A stretch of DNA of 37,446 nt from contig JADFZK010000030.1 of NCBI GenBank assembly GCA_015232565.1, positions 1 to 37,446 on the forward strand. The letters run 5' to 3'. Each line of letters opens with the position of its first letter. Position 1 is the stretch's first letter. Source of the DNA: Candidatus Omnitrophota bacterium (GTDB taxonomy: Bacteria > Omnitrophota > Gorgyraeia > Zapsychrales > Fredricksoniimonadaceae). The position numbers and the translations under genes were made by a program. Shown here piece by piece: positions 31,901-37,446 of this stretch. A model generated the notes under the pieces. It did no database searches. It worked only from the letters and a program-made list of their open reading frames with translations, and was not told where the DNA came from.

Positions 31901-32400
31901 AGGGTTCCAATGAAGACGGCCTGTTGCTGGTAAAGGGCGCCAATGTCATGAAGGGCTATCTTAATGATCCGGCCAAGACTGCGGAAGTATTGAAAGAGGG
32001 CTGGTATGTTACCGGTGATATCGCGACCATCGACGAGGATGGTTTTATCCGGATCACCGACCGGTTAAGCCGCTTTAGCAAGATCGGCGGTGAGATGGTG
32101 CCGCACCTGAAGGTGGAGGAGAATATAATGGAGGCCCTGGGGGTGGTTGATCCCGTCGTGGTAGTGGCCTCGGTGCCCGATGAAAAGAAGGGCGAGCGGC
32201 TGGTGGTCTTGCATACTGTGGACCTGGCGCCGGATGTGGTTTGCACTGCGCTGGCGGCCAAAGGCCTGCCCAATTTGTGGATCCCCAAGAAGGACAGTTT
32301 TTACCGCATAGCCGCCATTCCTCTGTTGGGGACCGGAAAAACGGACCTCAAGCAGGTGAAGGCCCTGGCGCTGGAGCTTGCCGCCAAAGGAGAGCCATGA
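28990..32400 (+). CDS. LplT-Aas type fusion: MFS flippase, 2-acyl-GPE acyltransferase and acyl-ACP synthetase
   Basis: This 1136-residue protein joins three domains. Residues 1 to about 410 form an MFS transporter like LplT (LGAVTDSMLKVVVSLY, GYLADRFSKRSVII). About residues 420-620 are a PlsC-type acyltransferase with the HX4D motif at His436-Asp441 (NHISYVD) and FPEGHLTRTG from 508. The last part is an AMP-forming acyl-ACP/acyl-CoA ligase with IFSSGSTGQPKG (778-789), YGATELSP and YVTGDIATIDEDGFIRITDR. Together they import lysophospholipids and re-acylate them at the inner membrane. Such three-domain fusions are known. ATG 28990 follows AAAGGAGAATT; an in-frame ATG at 28972 lacks one. The last bases overlap the following hydrolase by 4 bp. 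Confidence 0.92.
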   Translation: MDQTCRSISFKALLAAQFLGAVTDSMLKVVVSLYAVQILLSSEAAMRAVSLVGVLYILPFIIFSPFAGYLADRFSKRSVIIAMGVVKVSLALLASWALWRGDLWILCGALFLFMVDSALFSPAKSGLLPEMLDEEELSKGNGYMQLCTFGGIILGTAAGGILFKVLGNGLYLIGLFMCLLALVSLGVSFAITASRRVISVTQGSLSGSWAALQGIRKDSGLFLTMIALAFFNFLGAVFQMNILIFGAHVLSLGQIEISVLLVAVSLGIAAGSVLAGMASEGKVELGLVPLGALGITVMSFLLGFGGNFYSALILLFVLGICAGFYTVPLNAFFQRYSPVDARGQYLSVLNMVTSLGSLLAGGFLWFFGGQLGVGSDRIFWLVAGLALVAAVYIVATLPVALVRLVTWVLAHSVYRLRVVNSAVVPETGGALLAANHISYVDAVLVLAALKRPVRFIMYRKMYELPVINFLCRTMNVIPIDRDEGPKAVARALAQARQAIISGEVVCIFPEGHLTRTGNMLPFNRGFEHIMKGLEAPIIPLYLDNIWGSIYSFANGKCLWKIPRFSLYPVSLVFGRPLPAQARVHEVRVAVQELGAEANILRGAWRKKLHLAFIDEVKRHPFKFCMADSTGARFTYPGVFAGSAALARAIFPPQRRPLETNEMVGVLLPSSCAAAMANLAVAFAGKVPVNLNFTLSAEALDSCIKQCNMRTIITSRAFLEKTGLAARPAMVFLEDIKAQISPLKAGRYWLAAFILPKELLTAWFVRGDKVNVDDVATVIFSSGSTGQPKGVVLSHANIFSNIEGLYQVFNIGRNDVVVAALPFFHSFGFTATLCFPVGTAVGVVYHTNPLDAGIIGKLAQQYQGTILMGTPTFLSSYVKKCTAEQFVTVRMAVVGAEKLKEPLAAAFREKFGFVPFEGYGATELSPIVTVGFPDYGNKEGGEHQVGHKFGKVGHPIPGVAVKVVDPDTWEIKGSNEDGLLLVKGANVMKGYLNDPAKTAEVLKEGWYVTGDIATIDEDGFIRITDRLSRFSKIGGEMVPHLKVEENIMEALGVVDPVVVVASVPDEKKGERLVVLHTVDLAPDVVCTALAAKGLPNLWIPKKDSFYRIAAIPLLGTGKTDLKQVKALALELAAKGEP

Positions 32401-33128
32401 AAAAACTCACCCTCACAACCATCGACAAGCACCGTATTGCGGCGGTGCATTATGAGCGGGGCGCGGGCAAGGCCGTGGTGCTGGCGCACGGGTTCTTTAA
32501 CAATAAAGAAGTCGCCCTCTTCGATGGCATAGCGCAGGCCCTGGCGGTGGAGTACGATGTGTTCAGTTTTGATTTTCGCGGGCATGGCAAAAGTTCCGGT
32601 TTGTTTTCCTGGACGTCCCGGGAAGGCGCCGATCTGCAGGCCATGCTGGCTTATGTAAAAAGCCTGCATTATCAGTCGATCGGGCTGGTGGGGTTTTCCC
32701 TGGGTGCGGCGCTCAGCCTGATAGAGGCGGCCCGGGACCCTGATATTAAAACGGTCGTCGCTGTCAGCGCTCCTTATGATTTCTGGCAGATCGATTTTAA
32801 TTTCTGGAAGCCGGGCATGCTGGCCGACCTTAAGCTTAATCTGGGGGTCAAGGGCCGAGGGAAAGGGGTGTGGCCGGGCAATCCTTTTGAACCGAAAGTG
32901 GCGCCGATCACGATCGTGGGCAAGATTGCGCCGCGCCCGGTGTTGTTCGTTCACGGCAGTGAGGACTGGCTGATAAATGTACGGCACAGCCGGGAGTTGT
33001 TCCGTAAGGCCGGGGAGCCCAAAAAGCTGGTGATCATGGAGGGCGGCGGCCATGCGGAAAAGCTTTTCGACGATCATCCGGACGAGTTTGTGAAAACGAT
33101 TTTAGACTGGTTGAAGGAAACTTTATAG
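32397..33128 (+). CDS. Alpha/beta hydrolase (lysophospholipase-like)
   Basis: The 243-residue protein shows oxyanion segment VLAHGFFNNKEVALF, FDFRGHGKS, nucleophile elbow GFSLGAA near residue 100, acid region FVHGSEDWLI and late His in GGGHAEKLF, a complete serine-hydrolase triad pattern. It starts at ATG 32397 within the ATGA overlap with the Aas-like gene, so the two are co-translated. Because of that coupling, a phospholipid or acyl-ester substrate is a reasonable inference. It is probably cytoplasmic or membrane-associated; no signal peptide is seen. Confidence 0.85.
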   Translation: MKKLTLTTIDKHRIAAVHYERGAGKAVVLAHGFFNNKEVALFDGIAQALAVEYDVFSFDFRGHGKSSGLFSWTSREGADLQAMLAYVKSLHYQSIGLVGFSLGAALSLIEAARDPDIKTVVAVSAPYDFWQIDFNFWKPGMLADLKLNLGVKGRGKGVWPGNPFEPKVAPITIVGKIAPRPVLFVHGSEDWLINVRHSRELFRKAGEPKKLVIMEGGGHAEKLFDDHPDEFVKTILDWLKETL

Positions 33129-33139
33129 GAGGGTCGTTT

Positions 33140-33877
33140 ATGGTACGCGCTATTTTGCAGGGGGCCATTGTGGTGTTTTTGTATTTTCTGGGGGCGCTGG
33201 TGGTGGGCGCCGCGCTGGCTCCGGCGTTGTTGTTCTTCTTTAAATTGTTTTACATGACCGCGGACTGGACCTCGGTGCCTCGTGCGCTGATGCTGGGGTT
33301 CGGGATCGCCAGCGGGTTCTTTATTTTCGGGCTGACGCTGATGTTCCTGGTGGGTTTTTTGAACATGGCCCTGCATTTGCGCCTTAAGGAAGGGGCATTC
33401 GGATTTAAGGACGGGGAAATGTTCAAGTGGTTTTTCCTTAACGCTCTGGTCCAGGCGGTGAAAGCGTTCTTCATGGATTTCATGCTGTTAACGCCGTTTG
33501 CCAATTTGTTCTATCGCATGATGGGGGCCCGGCTGGGCATGAATGTGCAGATCAATTCCAGGAATGTGGCCGACCTGTCACTGCTGGAGGTGGGCGAGAA
33601 CACGGTCATTGGCGGTAACGCCACGGTGATCTGCCATCTATTTGAGCGCAAAGGCCTGAAGTTGAAGAAGGTTAAGATCGGCGCCAATGTGATAGTGGGG
33701 TTGAATTCGGTGATCATGCCGGGGGTTGAGATCGGCGACCAGTCGATCGTCGCGCCCGGAGTGATCGTTCCCAAAAACACCATTATCCCGCCGCGCACGG
33801 TTTTCTCCGGCGTGGAACGGCACCCGCCCGTGGATAAGCACCCGGCGGCCGGACCTGACAGCGAAGGCGGTCAGTAA
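33140..33877 (+). CDS. Membrane-anchored left-handed beta-helix (hexapeptide) acyltransferase-like protein
   Basis: This 245-residue protein has two N-terminal membrane helices (about 6-35 and 47-77). The C-terminal half is a hexapeptide-repeat left-handed beta-helix: MNVQINSRNVADLSLLEVGENTV, then VKIGANVIVGLNSVIMPGVEIGDQSIVAPGVIV. Such helices form acetyl- or acyltransferase cores that modify sugars or lipids. A good ribosome site (AGGAGGGTCG) lies 11 bp after the hydrolase stop. The last 20 or so residues are Pro/Gly-rich. Substrate unknown. Its place in the lipid cluster supports a membrane lipid or surface glycan role. Confidence 0.8.
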   Translation: MVRAILQGAIVVFLYFLGALVVGAALAPALLFFFKLFYMTADWTSVPRALMLGFGIASGFFIFGLTLMFLVGFLNMALHLRLKEGAFGFKDGEMFKWFFLNALVQAVKAFFMDFMLLTPFANLFYRMMGARLGMNVQINSRNVADLSLLEVGENTVIGGNATVICHLFERKGLKLKKVKIGANVIVGLNSVIMPGVEIGDQSIVAPGVIVPKNTIIPPRTVFSGVERHPPVDKHPAAGPDSEGGQ

Positions 33878-33954
33878 GGACATTGATAGTGTTATACAGA
33901 GGTGATGATAGTTGTAGTCCGGGGTGTGGGCATGAAAAAGGGGCCAGGAGCTCT

Positions 33955-34941
33955 ATGATGGCGCAAATTTGGCGATATATATTTAGGCTTACCTTGGCGG
34001 CGGGGCTGGTTTATGTCCTGGTGTCGGCGTCTTCTTTTGGCTGGATGCTATTTCCGCTGTTCTGGCAAAATCAGGCCGAATTGCAGGGTGTGGCTGTCAG
34101 CCTGGAAAAAAGTGTGCGTCACTTAAGTGAAGAGATCGGGGTCAGAAATTATTCTCGACCAGATAATTTGGAAAAAGCGGCGCGTTATGTGGAACGGTCG
34201 TTTGAGGCTGCCGGGTTGCCGGTGGAGTCCTGGGAATACGAAGCGCAGGGGCAGAAGTTCAGGAATGTTGTGGCTAAGTATCAGAATAATCCTTCACCGG
34301 AGTATTGGGTGGTTGGGGCGCATTATGATTCCTGTTTTAATCCGGGTGCGGACGATAACGCTTCCGGGGTGGCCGGGCTTTTGTGGCTGGCGGATGCTTT
34401 AAAGAAGGTGCCGCTAAAGGCCAATATTCTTTTTGTAGCTTTTACTAATGAAGAGCCGCCGTTCTTTGCTTCTTCCTCTATGGGTAGCCGTGTTTTTGTG
34501 CAGGCCGCGCAGGAACGGCGCCTGGTGATCCGCGGGGCGATAGTGTTGGAAATGATCGGTTATTATTCGAACCAGTGGTTTTCACAGAAATATTTGCCGC
34601 CAATGGGGCTGTTCTATCCTAACCGTGGTAACTTTGTTGCGCTGGTGGGCAGTTTTGGTTCCGGGCGCCTGGTCGAAAGTATTCAGGCGGATTTTAGCAA
34701 ACAGAAATATATCCTGACGCGCTCGGTGCTGGCTCCGGCCTGGGTGCCGGGGCTCAATCTATCCGACCATGCTTCATTCTGGGCGGCCGGCCTGCCCGCG
34801 GTTATGGTGACCGATACCGCTTTCTTGCGCAATAGTAATTACCATCAGTCAACCGATACGTTTGGCCGGCTGGATTACAATAAAATGGCCGCGGTAGTGG
34901 CGGGCCTGAAAAGCGCTGTTATCAGCTTGAGCGAAAGGTAG
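33955..34941 (+). CDS. M28-family metallopeptidase, membrane-anchored
   Basis: The 328-residue protein starts with a membrane anchor or signal (FRLTLAAGLVYVLVSASSFGW). Its catalytic domain carries the M28 zinc ligands: HYDS with the following GADDNASG, the TNEEPP glutamates, LEMIGYYS, and a late His in NYHQSTDTFGRLDY. Family members are di-zinc aminopeptidases or carboxypeptidase-like enzymes; this one would act in the periplasm or at the membrane. ATG 33955 and ATG 33958 are both possible (AGGAG upstream). The frame is open back to 33883, but that extension has no membrane or peptidase features. Confidence 0.88.
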   Translation: MMAQIWRYIFRLTLAAGLVYVLVSASSFGWMLFPLFWQNQAELQGVAVSLEKSVRHLSEEIGVRNYSRPDNLEKAARYVERSFEAAGLPVESWEYEAQGQKFRNVVAKYQNNPSPEYWVVGAHYDSCFNPGADDNASGVAGLLWLADALKKVPLKANILFVAFTNEEPPFFASSSMGSRVFVQAAQERRLVIRGAIVLEMIGYYSNQWFSQKYLPPMGLFYPNRGNFVALVGSFGSGRLVESIQADFSKQKYILTRSVLAPAWVPGLNLSDHASFWAAGLPAVMVTDTAFLRNSNYHQSTDTFGRLDYNKMAAVVAGLKSAVISLSER

Positions 34942-35086
34942 TCGTGGTGGAAGGTCTGATTATGTGTTGCAGTTTATGAATAAATAAATTGTGCCACATA
35001 GCTGGGCCGGGGATGCGCAGGTATGTAATGAAGCAGTTAAAAGCACTGCGGCAGAATAATGCGGCGTAAACTAACTGGAGGTTGTT

Positions 35087-37360
35087 ATGTGGCTAGTGTG
35101 GTTATGGATGATTTCGATCCTGGGTACAGTGTGTCTCGTTGAACAAAAAAGGCTGGCTTTAGGCGGGTTCCTGCTTTTGGCGATTTTTACCGGACCAGTC
35201 GCGTTGATCGTGGTTTGGTTGTCTTCCGGTAAGCCGGCCGTTAATAAGGAAGAGGTTGGCGCCGGCAATGACCTGGCCGGAGCCCGGCTGCAATTACAGG
35301 ATCTGCGGCGGGCATTGCAGGTGCTGGAGCAGAAGGCCGTTAGCCTGGAGGGCCTGCTGTTGCGTTTGTCGGAGAATGGCGCCGAGGCTGTGCCGGTGCC
35401 GGGTGTTCAGAAGAGTATGGATAATGAGAGCTCTGCGGCTTTGGCGGCGCCGGCGGCCGCGCCGGTTTCTGTACAGGCGGCAGAGGCGGCTGTTTCGCCG
35501 GAGCCGGCGCCGGATGCGCATTCGGATATAGAGCTGGATTTCGGGCGTAACTGGCTTAACAAGATCGGCCTGGCGGTGCTGGCTTTGGGCGTGGCTTTTC
35601 TGATCAGCTATTCGTTCAAATATTTCGGGCCGTTCCTGAAAGTGGCTTTTGGTTATGGGGTGGCCGGGGCCTTGTTCGTGAGCGGGTTTCGGCTGGAAGC
35701 GCAAGAACGGCTTAAAAGTTATGGCCAGGCGCTTTTGGGCGGAGCGTGGGCGATAGTTTACTTTACGACATATGCCATGCACCATTTTACCGCGTCGCGC
35801 ATAATTGCCAGCGAGGGCGTGGATATTTTCCTGCTGATCGTGGTGGTGGCGGGTATGGCGGTGCATGTATTGAAATACCGCTCGGAAGGCATGATGGCGG
35901 TGGTCATTATGGTGGCCTATTTAACCCTGGCTATCGGGCAGATCACCTGGTTCACGGGGGTAAGCTTCTTGATCCTGGCGGCGCTGGTGTTGTTTATGGT
36001 GCTCCACTTCCAGTGGGTGCGGCTCCTGGCCCTGGGGGTTATTCTGACTTATGGTCTGCATGTGGCCTGGATCATGCCCAGGCTGTTCGAGCAAACCGGG
36101 CAAAACGACCTGATGAGTTTTGTTTTTCTTTCTTGCTACTGGCTGATGTTTTTTACGGGGGCGCACTTGATCCAGGAGCGCGCCGGTTCCGGGCAGGCCC
36201 GGACGATCGCCTTTACGAATCTGGGCAATGCGGCTTTTTACGGCTTCCTGGCTTATCCTCTGATGTTTTTCTTCTGGAATTGGCGGTTTGAGATGGTTTT
36301 AACTGTTGGGCTGGTGTATTTGGCCTGTGCTTTGCTGATGAAGCGGCTTGGGCGGGAGAAGATGTATTGGAGCGATCTGACGGCCGCGGTATTTATTATT
36401 ACTTGCTCTTTCGCGCTTAAGTTCTCGTCGAATATGAATTGTATGATCTGGATAATCGAAGCTCCCTTACTGCTTTTTATCGGCACATATTATAAGGAGG
36501 CGATTTTCCGGTACTTCAGTTATGCCCTGTCAGTCATTACGGCGGTACGTTTGATGTGGTTTTGGGAGTATCATTTCAACGCGGGCCAGGTTTGGGCGTC
36601 GCCGGGAAATCTTTATATGTGGGCGAGCCTCGCGATGGCGGCCTGTTTTTATCTTACGCAACAAACGAAGAAAGAATGGCATGCGGAAAGTGTGGAGGGC
36701 GTGTTCGATCAGCTGTTTTCGTTGCTGGCGGCGTTTTATGCATCGTTATGGCTCTGGCAATCGGCATATGGCAGCCATGGCTGGTCTTCCCTGTTGTTCC
36801 TGATCGAAGGTTGTTTGCTGGCCGGATTAAGCCTGGCTTTGCGGTTAGGGCGGTTTCGGGTTTATTCCTGGCCGGTTATGCTCATTGGTGCTTTGCTCTT
36901 TCTTTTCGGTCCAATCCACGAGAGGAATTATCTGGTGAAGTGTATATTGATCAATTGCAATGTCCTGGGCTGGTTCGGATATTATTATGTTTTAAAACAC
37001 CTGGATAAACAACAGCCGGGCGCCCTGCGGACCTTCGAGCTGGGGGCGGCTTATTCTTTGGCCATTCTGGTCGTGGTGGCTACGATATTCCAGTATGTTA
37101 CGCCGCAGTGGATCACTTTGGTCCTGGGCCTGGCCAGTGTGGTGGTAATGTTGACGGGCTTTTTTACCGGCTACAAGATCGAGCGCCTGGGCGGCCTGGC
37201 TTTGCTGGCGTTAACTTTATGCCGGGTGGTGGTGATCGACCTGGCGGGAGTGGAGATAATATTTAAGATCATCACGCTGATGGCTCTGGGGGTCCTGTTA
37301 CTGGGGGTTTCGTATATTTACAATCGTTTCGGCGGAGAGCAAGACCGCCGGGGTAAGTAA
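35087..37360 (+). CDS. DUF2339 polytopic membrane protein
   Basis: This 757-residue protein has an N-terminal pair of membrane helices (about 1-45). A soluble stretch with a coiled coil (LQLQDLRRALQVLEQKAVSLE) and an Ala/Pro-rich linker follow to about residue 145. The rest is a DUF2339 domain beginning with FGRNWLNKIGLAVLALGVAFLISYSFKYFG and containing roughly twenty predicted membrane segments. Function is unknown. TGGAGGTTG precedes the ATG. It lies about 145 bp after the M28 gene on the same strand, so operon membership is uncertain. Confidence 0.88.
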   Translation: MWLVWLWMISILGTVCLVEQKRLALGGFLLLAIFTGPVALIVVWLSSGKPAVNKEEVGAGNDLAGARLQLQDLRRALQVLEQKAVSLEGLLLRLSENGAEAVPVPGVQKSMDNESSAALAAPAAAPVSVQAAEAAVSPEPAPDAHSDIELDFGRNWLNKIGLAVLALGVAFLISYSFKYFGPFLKVAFGYGVAGALFVSGFRLEAQERLKSYGQALLGGAWAIVYFTTYAMHHFTASRIIASEGVDIFLLIVVVAGMAVHVLKYRSEGMMAVVIMVAYLTLAIGQITWFTGVSFLILAALVLFMVLHFQWVRLLALGVILTYGLHVAWIMPRLFEQTGQNDLMSFVFLSCYWLMFFTGAHLIQERAGSGQARTIAFTNLGNAAFYGFLAYPLMFFFWNWRFEMVLTVGLVYLACALLMKRLGREKMYWSDLTAAVFIITCSFALKFSSNMNCMIWIIEAPLLLFIGTYYKEAIFRYFSYALSVITAVRLMWFWEYHFNAGQVWASPGNLYMWASLAMAACFYLTQQTKKEWHAESVEGVFDQLFSLLAAFYASLWLWQSAYGSHGWSSLLFLIEGCLLAGLSLALRLGRFRVYSWPVMLIGALLFLFGPIHERNYLVKCILINCNVLGWFGYYYVLKHLDKQQPGALRTFELGAAYSLAILVVVATIFQYVTPQWITLVLGLASVVVMLTGFFTGYKIERLGGLALLALTLCRVVVIDLAGVEIIFKIITLMALGVLLLGVSYIYNRFGGEQDRRGK

Positions 37361-37446
37361 GAGTTATACGAGACGCTATAAATAATCAAACAGGGAACGG
37401 TCAATAGATCGTTACCCCCCTGAATGAGTGACATCTTCCAGTTGAG

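Noticed and set aside
37413..37437. Hairpin-like sequence at the right end of the window
   Set aside because: The GGGAACG and CGTTACCC arms pair only with a bulge and there is no T-run, so a terminator for the DUF2339 gene is not supported.
1..37446. CRISPR arrays, rRNA or tRNA genes
   Set aside because: No regularly spaced direct repeats, no rRNA-like blocks and no tRNA cloverleaf with a TTCGA-type arm were seen. The check was by eye, so a divergent tRNA could be missed.

Overview
The window looks like a chromosomal piece of a Gram-negative, uncultured bacterium of the Candidatus Omnitrophota (Omnitrophica/OP3) type. The inference rests mainly on two very long secreted proteins (12163-15519 and 23302-26232). 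Their shared N-terminal and C-terminal blocks resemble, from memory, proteins common in Omnitrophica genomes. A TolC-type outer-membrane channel, an RND pump and a lysophospholipid acylation enzyme agree with a double-membrane cell. No rRNA, tRNA or CRISPR array was seen.

Region 1 (1-6711), redox and metal handling. A palindrome-controlled promoter drives a DUF134 regulator, a Met-rich exported protein, a BFD-like iron-sulfur protein, a tiny DUF6132 protein, a CoA-disulfide-reductase/rhodanese fusion and a peroxiredoxin. A decayed metal P-type ATPase follows. On the minus strand lies fur with a coupled 41-residue membrane protein and a terminator. Next comes an HTH protein with repeated Cys-rich modules that is interrupted by a frame change, then a NifX/NifB-type cofactor-binding protein.

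Region 2 (6806-11967). A 5'-truncated Bro/DinD-like antirepressor (minus strand), a glycosyltransferase plus radical SAM pair with overlapping ends, and recQ preceded by a promoter that runs straight into a strong terminator.

Region 3 (11968-26232). A REP-like 21-bp hairpin, then the first giant modular protein, whose AT-rich middle carries a GT9-like glycosyltransferase domain. Next is a copper efflux operon: CsoR with its operator, an outer-membrane factor, an SO_0444-type permease, an adaptor without a recognisable lipoyl domain, and a CusA/CzcA pump. A TPR-like remnant and the second giant protein follow. The second protein has the same ends but a different middle, with a possible transglutaminase-like Cys-His-Asp set.

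Region 4 (26345-37360). A DUF2062 membrane protein faces an alpha/beta hydrolase. A MarR regulator and a two-micropeptide operon carry near-identical palindromic operators. A lipid and envelope cluster follows: an LplT-Aas three-domain fusion, a hydrolase, a membrane-anchored hexapeptide acyltransferase-like protein, an M28 peptidase and a DUF2339 membrane protein. The last 86 bases hold no gene I can support.

A structured repeat of about 150 bp occurs in opposite orientations at 19512 and 28637, with a fragment at 27535. In both full copies it begins inside or supplies the stop codon of the neighbouring gene. The best candidates for something undescribed are the modular giant proteins with exchangeable centres, the repeat family, and the MarR-controlled micropeptide operon.
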